Shown piece by piece: positions 58,001 to 64,000 of a stretch of DNA of 64,000 nucleotides. The notes below the pieces were generated by a model. That model was not told the DNA's origin, ran no database searches, and worked only from the letters and a program-made list of their open reading frames with translations. The translations under genes and the position numbers were made by a program. Position 1 is the first letter of the stretch. Each line of letters begins with the position of its first letter. This DNA comes from Nevskiaceae bacterium (GTDB lineage: Bacteria; Pseudomonadota; Gammaproteobacteria; Nevskiales; Nevskiaceae). The DNA is taken from NCBI GenBank assembly GCA_008012115.1, contig SSEB01000007.1, forward strand, positions 85,494 to 149,493, in the 5' to 3' direction.

Positions 58001-58135
58001 CCCGGCCACCGGTGAATCGACGAAGACGCCGGTCACCGTCCTGGCGGGCGTCCCGCCGCCGTGATCACCGCCACCGCCACAGGCGGACAGGAACAGGACA
58101 GCGGCCAGAACCGCGACACGGCGCATGCACTTCAT
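49085..58135 (-). CDS. Giant 3016-residue lipoprotein with two neutral-ceramidase-like modules, PKD-type repeats and a Calx-beta domain
   Basis: One uninterrupted frame. Lipoprotein signal MKCMRRVAVLAAVLFLSAC (Cys19). Residues about 35-160 form a secreted-adhesin-like domain (GVFVDSPVAGLDYSTPT). Three PKD/Ig-like repeats at about 200-300, 300-395 and 398-490, and a Calx-beta repeat at about 498-602. The first ceramidase-like module (about 615-1110) has HTHSAAD near 770, AAHPTTIGE near 862 and GDIADASPG near 905. A region of no recognised family follows (about 1110-2050). The second module (about 2065-2450) has AHNHSAAY, GEHPESLD and SQGDVGSSESS. These correspond to zinc His and nucleophile loops of neutral ceramidases. 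Surface-anchored lipid-amide hydrolase predicted by inference. Confidence 0.85.
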   Translation of the reverse strand: MKCMRRVAVLAAVLFLSACGGGGDHGGGTPARTVTGVFVDSPVAGLDYSTPTQHGLTALDGGFTYTEREVVTFKLGCLTLGQSAGKAVLTPFDLVAGADLRTPVAQNPPALTNIARLLATLDADSDPRNGILLDDATRSAAAVCANVAGIRFDVPIDDFAQPGSPAQQFAARVTGGGLVATAPVQQALQATANQMLANGAPNRLPSANAGADQTVDAAATVTLSGSGHDPDGDIVGYEWTQRSGTPVTLSDAHAAAPTFTAPSAAQPQALGFALVVTDNSGGRSPAATVTIQVRAAQGGGNQPPTVTAGDPQTVTSGDAVTLTGTASDADGSIASVAWTQVDANPPVTLTTTDTAVTHFTAPVVTQTTVYVFRFTATDNQAASASADVQITVQPKPGSQNQPPTADAGADQTVTGGAEVTLSGHGSDPEGGTITYAWAQTAGPTVQLSNATTANAQFIAPMVQDNTTLQFRLTVTDDQGASASATTQVFVQPAPPPQPTLSIGDASAPLSSGTLSFTVTLAAASSRTVTVSYATQDGSAKAGSDYHAVSGTLTFNPGDTTHTIPVSLIGHAVKGPDKTFGMLLSAPVNATLTRSLATGTILDDSPAAATCTPAMLCAGAAKRSIEPSSAQVTGVQEDRLPGTTVLQQFHLGGYGFGPFEYSKYLQQITGGAFSDRTCFPGSTTCVSNEPARRAYYCRDYQADCAAELRDLTWVRAFYLSQPASNGAGTEILFVTIDAIGAGNLIQAGMKAAISAATQVPQDNIVIGQTHTHSAADLQGLWGGVPDEWVTGTLYKKAADAAKAAKDAAQPATLTYATGNEPAFSNYRRPRVDLSAHTDPQLSVLQAKDLHGNVVGNIVQYAAHPTTIGEDSGGNLGRAVHADYVIGLENAIEAASNGATTLYYNGDIADASPGGYTEGANDYERVRYRGQCLAQSVLALLDPRQKICGFAKLDVSAARRTTLDPTLSIAQKNATLPVTNPLFLALGASGQLSRYYDFNPVPLSQLPLIGPELAKQQPNLPQVATTAETLVSRITIGGAGKGLEIVTVPGETTNTYGQYIRGLTPNRNMMLLGLTHNSFGYIIPEDEFSYIDPSGSAGFVLPFTGYEEFVSLGPLTAPLLRLEAYNPLFGIPASDPRNIPPSVSACTDNPLGSACIVWREMLRLDYIQRSYAGTCRSNLVANAPDGVKAQAEAFCALLDPQTPLYQPCVDAGLPDALCTTLGSAGGSTPGGGSGSAGYGDGALGALSQFMADLNTMIGAMLAGDPQGTSTALQTALGHLGQNASTLAAAGFPGVLGLGSDPQTVLGRATSAKRDAAPVILTGAQLPALSVRAASGMPYPYPSGANITGQASWTQGASALDPLRDALHLGEVRDAHNGVILYPPADASSVPMGIPVERLAAYAWNGKAFVEIPMQVDQKFPFFLANAGSSFSVYSGTDEELTYQWDVERWTNSDANDPVARYASTMQDPVSGFDDDDEIAFMYSDAGQQAQPLTQPADTDLDGSYGLQEVALVDPLNQDATQTRFVYIGVKKAGATSKWFGQRHYVNYHRDDNADQWIDRYFFREDDPEKLGVSNTNYGPNHHGKVAPGDGYYGNPAACSGSGADRLCDSTDRFTRDGVTVTTDQYVWRATGRWMVREISVAQAEHPGLYGPDLIDRWKGRAFQQSPDSSISLVGFEDEQVNWEANSTLLGERCGPVRCMREVWGADSGTNVTKTETFYRNNVTYRYHVRVHPIPPDGLYTSWDYNRSAMVPTADEAKQGVAGGRYYTVLRPQGVPIDGVNDDVGQIDNTFGQPAFFDFPDPTFNLPLAFDSWEQVSGKGNYGSLVYTFEIKGASSFANPLVVPYYRDDACLDDGTGDDPVQRPFPGDASTDARVRAGYAAKAGKPYDQLSCADKQGAYGEHGLHFLITHDSDNAFILGKPIDEIDGQQWQFMVPTATPQNVAEPYANNVRVPLLSVVVPRPGVPALTGGATQGGVINYLGGLGTQVQNLLSSLSTMSLDQILDAGKRGLGYVLNGLTQLLYSGGPGSVSSAVGQVSGGDGSLTGVIGGLLTGLGNVLTGTPSGSKVRVGVGVVDMTPDVGYCAGQYCDYSDAANGLSGGDIDPYVTHKLKRGSYGVQSRLTARAIVIEGSNGKRIALLKSDNYLAQDLLIRRVGQILDQGKSGIGYEQILYHVAHNHSAAYSASPTVGPALFEDAFDPRFFENQARKLAAAIETAAANLQPARMGATVIKHRIYKGNIVRTATADDGTPAGYPLEYNDHQLTVIRFDAVDSNGNFSKPIATWINWGEHPESLDGYNLHSADYLGPLERWVERETGAPLVFSQGDVGSSESSGNSNQRNADDGTVCGTRDDASHCPFGQGPVRDWEHRGYAQTERNARFLADDVVKAWSQIGRGDAGVVIPLTRDFPVDYLNAWVPGPLSHPYPSISNCRTQTTANGDLGVPAAGLPDCARRDTAAGVDGGVVSGPLFDGWQEITHVTQAGMIYALLRAEGVPVPENYDVPSFTALEENVRLKLQTFRLGEILLASCACEAQNDLVLNIKSRLDAQRGNIYDGFDWACLMPQYAGDPQYAAACALQKTYFDPADPLNATPIPGTDAGKANAALIAHMRAQVHNDARGWDAAPNALVANAESVDLAKIWGNFTKEEIQDLGVAEGYKLPVAVGHAGDYNGYTVSYREYMNRDSYRKALTSYGPHTGDYMATRLVRMAAQLKGGADFVPEAHDALAQADELRQEALAVVLGQATSAAYDAFHAILPDDLGPVAVLTQPQDITRFNAATFTWRGGTTAQDNPVVTVERCTRDPQPCSRDADWATFADMTGEVQTRVAWPQGLPGVVSAYTGTFEWRWTASFEAYSAFPARLGSTPVGQYRFRVRGQVRNNRAPSAYGLVSAPFRVLPWSSEGGVTVSRSGNTLSFTASDRGVSYPKTYSGSPFPFVAASGDATICDTCSFRPWASVGQLAPRGDVVLLHNGAVSAMRSGTCRVQGAGIACSTDLSGLTLANGDVLQARLYDQDGNFRYVRLP

Positions 58136-58284
58136 GGTTGTCTCCTCATTGCCCGGCGGACGACGCCCGCTCGCGCGCTTCGGCGGCCGGTGTCCGGCCT
58201 GCCTTTTGATTTATGAGGAGAGTCTAGAGACGACCCGCGGCCGTCCCCCATAGTAAATCGACACCCCGGAGCGCCCGGCACCGT

Positions 58285-58394
58285 CACCCGCTCTAGGCAA
58301 TGCCGCGATCCGAATCGTTATATTTTATTATATAAATTTAAATTTGATTGTTAGATTATAACAATCGACGAAGGAATTCCGGGGACAGCGGGTG
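58285..58394. repeat. 110-bp dyad element, copy 6
   Basis: CACCCGCT (58285-58292) and AGCGGGTG (58387-58394). Core opens GTTATA and closes TATAAC, 16 of 23 symmetric, centre AAATTTAAATTT. It lies 80 bp beyond the stop of the alanine-rich gene and about 150 bp upstream of the giant gene. Confidence 0.93.
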
Positions 58395-58422
58395 GCCGGT
58401 TTGAGCGTGCAGCGGCGGCCTG

Positions 58423-58462
58423 AAAAGGCCCGCCCGCGCCGGGAGGGGTCGACGCGGGCGGG
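58423..58462 (-). terminator. Intrinsic terminator for the alanine-rich protein gene
   Basis: On plus, CCCGCCCGCG (58429-58438) and CGCGGGCGGG (58453-58462) form a perfect stem; on the minus strand it is followed by TTTT (AAAA at 58423-58426). Confidence 0.7.
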
Positions 58463-58474
58463 AACAGGGCCCGA

Positions 58475-59038
58475 TCAGGATTTGCCCGATCCGAAAACGG
58501 AAGCCAGCAGATCCTTGGGCATGGCGACGGCGCCGTGCAGGGCCGACTTGACCGTTTCGGCGGCGTGGCCGCCGAGCTCCGTGCCGGCTTTCATGGCGCC
58601 GGCCAGCGCGTCCTTGGTCGCCTCGGTGGCGCCGACGCCAACTTCGCGCGCCGCCTCGATGGCGCCGGTGACGGCCGACACGGTGGTCTTGCCGACATCG
58701 CCGCCGACTTCGGCCGCGCCGAGCACGGCGCCCTTGACGGTGGACTGGATCGCCTCGCGGGCATCGTGTCCGTTCTGGGCGGCGGCGGTGATCGCGCTCT
58801 TGACCACGTGACTGGTGGTTTCGATGGCGCTGTGGCTGACGCCGCCGAGCGCGGCGATAGCGCCGCGCACGACCTCGCTGACCGCCTCGATCGGCGCCGT
58901 AGCCATCGCCTGCGCGTTGTGCACGGCACCGACCACGTTGCTGGTCACCGATTCGCGCACCGCGCTGACCACATCGTCCGCGTCCTTGACCACCGTGGTG
59001 ATGGCGTTGCGCGTCTTGTTGGCAATTTCACTGAGCAT
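58475..59038 (-). CDS. Alanine-rich amphipathic-helix protein, phasin/apolipoprotein-like
   Basis: 187 residues, very rich in Ala, Val, Gly and Thr, without Cys or membrane segments. The body consists of degenerate amphipathic repeats such as SAIETTSHVVKSAITAAAQN, AVTGAIEAAREVG and ATEATKDALAGAMKAG, ending DLLASVFGSGKS. This composition recalls phasins and LEA-type proteins that coat polyester granules or membranes; I do not recognise a named family. GGAGA precedes the ATG. It is divergent from an unknown gene, and an 18-bp palindrome (59133-59150) lies about 95 bp upstream. Confidence 0.7.
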   Translation of the reverse strand: MLSEIANKTRNAITTVVKDADDVVSAVRESVTSNVVGAVHNAQAMATAPIEAVSEVVRGAIAALGGVSHSAIETTSHVVKSAITAAAQNGHDAREAIQSTVKGAVLGAAEVGGDVGKTTVSAVTGAIEAAREVGVGATEATKDALAGAMKAGTELGGHAAETVKSALHGAVAMPKDLLASVFGSGKS

Positions 59039-59132
59039 TGGAGAGTCTCCTCGTCGTCGTTATGTGCGGCTGCGCCGCTGGTTGCTTCCCGGTCCGCACG
59101 GTAATCGCGCGAACCCTTGCCATGATGTACCG

Positions 59133-59150
59133 TTACATTTGTCAATGTAA
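59133..59150. promoter_or_regulatory. 18-bp perfect palindrome, candidate operator
   Basis: TTACATTTGTCAATGTAA: TTACATT and AATGTAA are exact inverses with a 4-bp TGTC centre. On the minus strand TTGACA overlaps the centre and could be a -35, but no good -10 follows at usual spacing. It lies between divergent genes in an AT-rich patch; a TetR-like repressor would suit it. Confidence 0.55.
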
Positions 59151-59375
59151 AGTTTTACGGATATTTGACACGCTGCCACGCGCCAATCCGCGCTAGGGGT
59201 CTAATGCGCTGGCGTGGATGACGGCAACGGACGCAACACGCGAGACCTGCAATGCCGGCCGGGCGGCGACGGGACCGGCCGCTCGGGCGACTCGCAAGCC
59301 GACTGTGTCAGTGACGCCTGTTAGGATGGACACCTCGAAACCCATGCCAGACGCCGCCACCGGGAGCAGCCGCCC

Positions 59376-59960
59376 ATGAATCCGGGCCCGATCAGCTACG
59401 CCGAGTTCGGCGAGCATTTCATGCGCGAAGTGGTGACGGCGCAGCGGCTGCAGAGCGAGATCCAGGCGCTGCTCACCGCCTCGATCGAGGGCGAGGTGCA
59501 CAAGCTGCCCGCCGACCTGCTCAAGGCCAGCTACCGCGCCAACCTGCACCGGGTCGAAGTCACGCAGGACCGCTCGCCCGCGGGCCTGTCCACCTTCCGG
59601 GTCGGGCTGCAGGGCACGCTGGGACTCGCCATCAAGGTGGTCAGCATCCCGCTCAAGTTCTCGGTGAAGCTGACCGTCGCCATCGACATGACGGCCTACA
59701 CCTACGCGCCCTGCCTGATCCGCCTGCTGCCTTCGCCGGTGCCGCCGCAGGGCGTGGTGATCGATGTCGATCCGCACGGCATTCCGGAAGACCTGCTCGA
59801 CAAGCTCAACATCATCCAGCCGGCGGTGCACGAGGAAATCGTCAGCGAGGTCAACCGGCGCATCGGCAGCCCCGAGATCATCGCCGCCACCACCATCGAC
59901 GTGGCGGCACTGGCCCGCAACGCCAGCCTGTCGCTGCCGCCGACGGCCGCCGCGGTCTGA
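59376..59960 (+). CDS. Conserved-looking hypothetical protein
   Basis: 194 residues. No signal peptide or clear membrane segment. The middle is beta-rich (STFRVGLQGTLGLAIKVVSI), with a Pro-Pro loop and then IDVDPHGIPEDLLDKLNI; the C-terminus has VHEEIVSEVNRRIGSPE. Divergent from the alanine-rich helical gene, 337 bp apart; that gap holds the palindrome and no other gene. I do not recognise the family; a lipid-associated role would be a guess from context only. Confidence 0.65.
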   Translation: MNPGPISYAEFGEHFMREVVTAQRLQSEIQALLTASIEGEVHKLPADLLKASYRANLHRVEVTQDRSPAGLSTFRVGLQGTLGLAIKVVSIPLKFSVKLTVAIDMTAYTYAPCLIRLLPSPVPPQGVVIDVDPHGIPEDLLDKLNIIQPAVHEEIVSEVNRRIGSPEIIAATTIDVAALARNASLSLPPTAAAV

Positions 59961-59969
59961 GTCCGGCGA

Positions 59970-60281
59970 TCAGCGGTGGCTGCTGCGCACGCTTTTCTGG
60001 CACCCGGCGGAGGCACCGGCCATGGCGACTTCGCGCGGCGCCAGCAGCGTGGCCGTGTCGATGTGGCCCACCGCCGTGCCGACCGCCACCGTCTGCACCG
60101 GGCCGACCGTGACCGTGGCGCGCAGGTCGTCACCGGCATCGGGATACGCAAGGCTGACCAGGCAGACCACGATGTACGCGGCGCAGGCGGCGGCACCGGC
60201 CAGCAACATCAGGCCGGAGGCCCAGAAATCGTCGTCTTCGGCATGCTGATAAGCGCGCAGCGGCAAGGGGCGGTGGGTCAT
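59970..60281 (-). CDS. Small hypothetical single-span membrane protein
   Basis: 103 residues. Polar N-terminus (AYQHAEDDDFWASG), then one hydrophobic helix (about 23-47, LMLLAGAAACAAYIVVCLV), then a Thr/Val-rich exposed tail. AGGAAGG lies upstream of the ATG at 60279-60281. Convergent with the preceding hypothetical gene, 9 bp apart. Function unknown. Confidence 0.6.
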   Translation of the reverse strand: MTHRPLPLRAYQHAEDDDFWASGLMLLAGAAACAAYIVVCLVSLAYPDAGDDLRATVTVGPVQTVAVGTAVGHIDTATLLAPREVAMAGASAGCQKSVRSSHR

Positions 60282-60524
60282 GGCGAGCCTTCCTGGTTGG
60301 GTCGGGAGTGGAGAATGGGACGGGCTTCCCTCTCAGATGCAGCGCGACGGAAAAGGGTTGCAGACCCTCGCTGCGCGGGACCCGCGCGCCGCCGGCACCG
60401 CACCCGGACCGGCGCAGGAATCGTGACGATGTACGATGGTTCCTCACGCCCGCTGCAACAAAGCATTCTGATCCCAGGCGGTTTTCTTGCGCCGTGCGGG
60501 TGGTCAGCGTAAGGTGCGCCCCCC

Positions 60525-61898
60525 ATGAAGATCATCATTTTGGGTGCCGGTCAGGTCGGCTCGACACTGGCGGAAAACCTCGTCAGCGAGCAGAACGACG
60601 TCACCGTGGTCGACGTCGATGCCGCCCGCCTGGACGAGCTGCAGGAGCGCCTGGATATCCGCATCGTCCAGGGTCGCGCCTCGTATCCCAACGTGCTGCG
60701 CCGCGCCGGCGCCGACGACGCCGACATGATCATCGCCGTGACCAATAGCGATGAGACCAACATGCTGGCCTGCAAGATCGCCGACACCCTGTTCCAGACG
60801 CCGACCAAGATCGCCCGCGTCCGCGCCCAGGAATACCTCAAGGAAGAGGCGCTGTGGGACAAGGAAGCGCTGCCGGTGGACATGCGCATCTCGCCGGAGC
60901 AGCTGGTCACCGACTACATCCGCCGCCTGATCGAATACCCCGGCGCGCTGCAGGTGGTGGACTTCGCCGAAGGCAAGGTGCGGCTGGTCGGCGTCAAGGC
61001 CTACTACGGCGGCCCGCTGGTCAGCCGCCAGCTCAAGGAACTGCCGCAGCACCTGCCGGGCGTGGAGGCACGCGTCGCCGCCATCTACCGCCGCGGCCGC
61101 CCGATCATTCCCGAAGGCGATACCGTCATCGAGGCCGAGGATGAAGTGTTCTTCATCGCCGCCAGCGATCACATCCCGCGCATCATCAGCGAGCTGCGCC
61201 GGCTGGAAAAGCCGGTCAAGCGCATCATGCTGGCCGGGGGCGGCAACATCGGCCTGCGGCTGGCGCGGGCGCTGGAAGGCCAGATCCAGGTCAAGATCAT
61301 CGAGAAGTTCAAGGAGCGCGCGCGCTTCCTGTCGGAAGAACTCGACCACACCGTGATCCTGCAGGGCGACGGCGCCAACGAGCAGTTGCTGCGCGAGGAG
61401 AACATCGAGGACGTCGATGTCTTCTGCGCCATCACCAACGACGACGAGGCCAACATTCTCTCGGCGATGCTGGCCAAGCGGCTCGGCGCCAAGAAGGCGC
61501 TGTGCCTGATCAACCGCCTGTCGTATGTCGATCTGGTCGAAGGCGGCGCCATCGACATCGCCATCTCGCCGCAGCAGTCCACCGTCTCCGCGCTGCTGGC
61601 GCGCGTGCGTCGCGGCGACGTGGTCAAGGTGCACTCGCTGCGTCGCGGTGCGGCCGAGGCGATCGAGGCCGTCGCGCACGGCGACCGCAACAACTCGCGT
61701 GTAGTCGGCCGCCGGCTGGAAGAGATCAAGATGCCGCCGGGCACCACCATCGGCGCCATCGTGCGCGGCGAGGAAGTGATCATCGCCCACCACGACACCG
61801 TGATCCAGGCCGAGGATCACGTGATCCTGTTCATCGTCGACAAGAAGCACACGCAGGACGTGGAGAAGCTGTTCCAGGTCGGCGTCAGCTTCTTCTGA
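60525..61898 (+). CDS. trkA: Trk potassium uptake NAD-binding subunit TrkA
   Basis: 457 residues with two KTN (RCK-N) Rossmann domains: [19 protein letters not shown] at the N-terminus and [17 protein letters not shown] near residue 233, each followed by a TrkA-C domain. It gates TrkH on the cytosolic face. TrkH starts 14 bp downstream. The 243 bp upstream hold no gene that I can see. Confidence 0.96.
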   Translation: MKIIILGAGQVGSTLAENLVSEQNDVTVVDVDAARLDELQERLDIRIVQGRASYPNVLRRAGADDADMIIAVTNSDETNMLACKIADTLFQTPTKIARVRAQEYLKEEALWDKEALPVDMRISPEQLVTDYIRRLIEYPGALQVVDFAEGKVRLVGVKAYYGGPLVSRQLKELPQHLPGVEARVAAIYRRGRPIIPEGDTVIEAEDEVFFIAASDHIPRIISELRRLEKPVKRIMLAGGGNIGLRLARALEGQIQVKIIEKFKERARFLSEELDHTVILQGDGANEQLLREENIEDVDVFCAITNDDEANILSAMLAKRLGAKKALCLINRLSYVDLVEGGAIDIAISPQQSTVSALLARVRRGDVVKVHSLRRGAAEAIEAVAHGDRNNSRVVGRRLEEIKMPPGTTIGAIVRGEEVIIAHHDTVIQAEDHVILFIVDKKHTQDVEKLFQVGVSFF

Positions 61899-61912
61899 AA
61901 GGAACCGCGCGC

Positions 61913-63409
61913 TTGCCCACCTACCCCAACGGCAACGGCGCGCGACCGCGCCACCGCTACGTGGCGGTGCAGCGCATCATCGGCATCCTGCTGATGGTGT
62001 TCAGTCTCACCCTGCTCATCCCGGTGGCGGTGGATTTCCTCTACGAACACAGTGAGACCGGCGAGTTCGTACAGTCGCTGGGCATCGCCTTTCTCGCCGG
62101 CACGCTGCTGTGGTGGCCGGTGCGTTATGCGCGGCCGGAGCTGAAGAACCGCGACGGCTTTCTCATCGCCGTGCTGTTCTGGGTGGTGCTGTCGGCGTTC
62201 GCGGCGCTGCCGTTCTTCCTTCACGACGATGTCTGGCCCAGCTACACGTCGGCGCTGTTCGAGGCGCTCTCCGGCCTGACCACCACCGGCGCCACCGCCG
62301 TGCCGCGCGGCAACATCGATCTGCTGCCGCACGCCCTGCTCTGGTATCGCGCGCAGCTGCACTGGCTCGGCGGCCTGGGCATCATCGTGCTGGCCGTGGC
62401 GGTGCTGCCGATGCTCGGCATCGGCGGCATGCAGCTGGCCCGCGCCGAAGCGCCGGGGCCGATGAAAGATGCGCGACTGACCTCGCGCCTGATCGGTGCC
62501 GCGCGGGCGCTGTGGACGGTCTACGTGCTGCTCACGCTCGCCTGCCTGCTCGGCTACTGGGGCCTGGGCATGCCGCTGTTCGACGCGCTGTGCAACGCCA
62601 TGTCCACGCTCGCCACCGGCGGCTTCGCCACGCACAGCGCCAGCCTCGGCTACTACAACAGCGCCGGCATCGAGACCATCGCCATCCTGTTCATGCTGTT
62701 CGGCGCTTCCAACTTCGCGCTGCACTACCTCGCCTGGCGCGACCGCAGCCTGCGCATCTACCTGCGCGACACCGAGTTCCGCGTGTTCATCGGCATCGTG
62801 CTGGCGATGGGCGCGCTGGTCTGTGCGCCGCTGTACCTGGGCGGCATCTATCCCGATCTCGGCAGCGCCATCCGCAAGGGCCTGTTCCAGCTGGTGTCCT
62901 ACGGCACCAACAGCGGCTTCTCCACCGCCGACCCGTCGCTGTGGCCCGGCTACGTGCCGATGCTGCTGGTGCTGGCCAGCTTCATGATGAGCTGCTCCGG
63001 CGGCACCGGCGGCGGCGTCAAAGTGATCCGCCTCGTGCTGTTCGTGAAACAGGCGGCGCGCGAGATGAAGCGCCTCGTGCATCCCAGCGCGGAAGTGGCG
63101 ATCAAGCTGGAAGGCAAGATCGTGCCCAACGACGTGGTCTACGCCATCGGCGGTTTCTTCTCCGTCTACATCGGCTTTACCGTCGCGCTCAGCTTCCTGA
63201 TGATGATGACCGGGCTCGACCCAGTGAGCGCCTTCTCCGCCGTCGCCGCCTGCATCAACAACGCCGGCCGCGGCCTCTACAGCGTCTACGACACCGTCGC
63301 CGGCGTGTCCGACTTCGGCAAGTGGGTGCTGATGTTCGCCATGCTCCTCGGCCGTCTCGAAATCTTCACCCTGCTGATCGTCTTCACGCCGACGTTCTGG
63401 CGCCGCTGA
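61913..63409 (+). CDS. trkH: Trk potassium transporter membrane subunit TrkH
   Basis: 498 residues; start placed at TTG 61913 because AAGGAA lies about 9 nt upstream and no ATG fits. The pore loops with the Gly filter are visible: LSGLTTTGAT, MSTLATGGFATHS, and SYGTNSGFST, and NNAGRGL near the C-terminus. Forms the K+ channel-like subunit with TrkA. The 110-bp element copy 7 begins 26 bp after the stop. Confidence 0.95.
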   Translation: MPTYPNGNGARPRHRYVAVQRIIGILLMVFSLTLLIPVAVDFLYEHSETGEFVQSLGIAFLAGTLLWWPVRYARPELKNRDGFLIAVLFWVVLSAFAALPFFLHDDVWPSYTSALFEALSGLTTTGATAVPRGNIDLLPHALLWYRAQLHWLGGLGIIVLAVAVLPMLGIGGMQLARAEAPGPMKDARLTSRLIGAARALWTVYVLLTLACLLGYWGLGMPLFDALCNAMSTLATGGFATHSASLGYYNSAGIETIAILFMLFGASNFALHYLAWRDRSLRIYLRDTEFRVFIGIVLAMGALVCAPLYLGGIYPDLGSAIRKGLFQLVSYGTNSGFSTADPSLWPGYVPMLLVLASFMMSCSGGTGGGVKVIRLVLFVKQAAREMKRLVHPSAEVAIKLEGKIVPNDVVYAIGGFFSVYIGFTVALSFLMMMTGLDPVSAFSAVAACINNAGRGLYSVYDTVAGVSDFGKWVLMFAMLLGRLEIFTLLIVFTPTFWRR

Positions 63410-63434
63410 GTTCTCCACACCGCTGAAAATCCGC

Positions 63435-63544
63435 CACCCACTCTCGTTGAGGGCAGTCAGGAAATCGTTTTAATTTATCTACCAAATTAAAATTTGATAG
63501 ATAATTAATAACGGATTTCCTAGGGGAAATGACGAGAGCGGGTG
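63435..63544. repeat. 110-bp dyad element, copy 7
   Basis: Left end CACCCACT (one change) at 63435-63442, right end AGCGGGTG at 63537-63544. Here the terminal complementarity extends to 13 bp (12 of 13: CACCCACTCTCGT against ACGAGAGCGGGTG). Core 18 of 23 symmetric; right arm has ATTTCC/GGAAAT. The next 200 bp to the insertion sequence hold no gene. Confidence 0.93.
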
Positions 63545-63701
63545 GGCTTATCAGACCGAACTCAACGGCGTTGCATACGTCATGATGATCATGCGGCGAC
63601 AGACGAACAGGGCCCGCATGACGCGTGCATCGTGAAATTCTGCCAAGACGATTGACCCGGCAGTTTGTGAGTAGGCTCTCTTTCTGGGGCGTCATCACTC
63701 A

Positions 63702-63732
63702 TTGACAAGAATCATCTTAACGCTTGTATATT
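63702..63732 (+). promoter_or_regulatory. Possible sigma-70 promoter pointing into the insertion-sequence end
   Basis: A perfect TTGACA at 63702-63707 followed by TGTATA (63725-63730, 17-bp spacer) or TATATT (63727-63732, 19-bp spacer). It lies 14 bp before the IS end and has no intact downstream gene, so it may have belonged to a gene separated by the insertion. Confidence 0.4.
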
Positions 63733-63745
63733 GGGTTGAAGCCGG

Positions 63746-64000
63746 TGACCTGCTCCCCTAATTTGTAGCCACGGCGATGGTGAGTCTGGTTGAGTTTTCG
63801 CCGCCCTGAAACGCCTCACGGATGGCCGCTGGCGGTTTATATCCTAGCGCGCTGTGCGGCCGCTTGTGGTTGTAGAAGCTGCGCCACTGCTCGATCACGA
63901 CTTTGGCATCTCGCAGATTCACAAACCATTCCCGGTTCAAGCACTCGTCGCGCAGCTTGCCGTTGAAGCTCTCCACATTGCCGTTCTGCCATGGGCTGCC
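63746..64000 (-). mobile_element. IS3-family insertion sequence, right end (continues beyond window)
   Basis: The terminal sequence TGACCTGCTCCCCT starting at 63746 looks like the TG-starting end of an IS3-family element, and the transposase stop lies 12 bp inside it. The other end is outside the window, so target duplication cannot be checked. Confidence 0.75.
63758..64000 (-). CDS. IS3-family transposase OrfB, C-terminal part (5' end outside window)
   Basis: The frame is open to the right edge. It encodes GSPWQNGNVESFNGKLRDEC, holding the last Glu of the DDE triad, then FYNHKRPHSALGYKPPA, the hallmark C-terminus of IS3-family integrase-core transposases. No frameshift is visible in the part present, so the element may be intact. 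Confidence 0.9.
   Translation of the reverse strand, partial: GSPWQNGNVESFNGKLRDECLNREWFVNLRDAKVVIEQWRSFYNHKRPHSALGYKPPAAIREAFQGGENSTRLTIAVATN

Larger units (their letters stand above)
58136..58474. other. Intergenic region upstream of the giant gene
   Basis: 339 bp between the giant gene start and the alanine-rich protein gene. It contains 110-bp element copy 6 (58285-58394) and a minus-strand terminator hairpin (58423-58462). The remaining ~150 bp next to 58135 should hold the giant gene's promoter. No open frame is convincing. Confidence 0.6.

Noticed and set aside
55499..58015. 838-codon open frame on the plus strand
   Set aside because: Antisense shadow of the same gene; Arg/Gly/His-rich with no recognisable fold.

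Overview
The window is about 66% GC by eye and reads as the chromosome of a Gammaproteobacterium. Evidence: the order lysM-dprA-smg-topA-tsaC-hemF divergent from def-fmt-rsmB is classic for that class, and ntrBC, plsB, oxyR, trkAH, a UbiM-like hydroxylase and an HME-type RND pump fit it. A Nevskiales/Xanthomonadales-like lineage is my guess only. I see no tRNA, rRNA, CRISPR array or prophage.

Layout. 1-3106: 3' end of plsB, an FKBP lipoprotein, an outer-membrane protein and two mono-haem cytochromes c. 3423-8114: ppx, a DUF4124 protein and ntrBC with an NtrC box in front. 8270-11615 (minus): desaturase, ubiM-like hydroxylase and nrdB, closely packed. 11852-15291 (minus): a GYF_2 membrane protein, NDH-2 and an EcsC-family protein. 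15386-18385: patatin-like lipase, NRDE protein and alkyl-DNA methyltransferase. 18226-25858: a TctDE-type two-component system divergent from a czcCBA-type metal efflux operon. 25998-30555: pteridine reductase, uppP and two divergent OmpA-family genes. 30601-33776 (minus): slt-cca. 33950-37668: sat, an NHL-repeat lipoprotein and oxyR. 37741-47621: the hemF...lysM block and def-fmt-rsmB. 47798-58135: a zinc alcohol dehydrogenase and a 9-kb gene for a 3016-residue lipoprotein with two neutral-ceramidase-like modules. 58475-63409: an alanine-rich helical protein, two unknown proteins and trkA-trkH. 63746-64000: the end of an IS3-family insertion sequence.

The most unusual signal is not a gene. 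Seven intergenic elements, each exactly 110 bp and aligning without gaps, lie at 3236, 12900, 25863, 36599, 48827, 58285 and 63435. Each begins with CACCCGCT or a near match. Six end with its exact inverse AGCGGGTG; the first is degenerate at that end. Each has 32-bp GC-richer arms around a 46-bp, very AT-rich imperfect palindrome that opens with GT at position 33 and closes with AAC at 76-78. Six of the seven begin or end 4-80 bp from the stop codon of a neighbouring gene. They recur about every 5-13 kb. The arm sequences diverge while length and symmetry are fixed, which suggests selection on architecture (terminator, protein-binding scaffold or domain boundary). I do not recognise the family.

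Caveats: domain and family calls are from reading sequence motifs, not database searches; start codons were chosen from ribosome-binding sites, overlaps and signal peptides.
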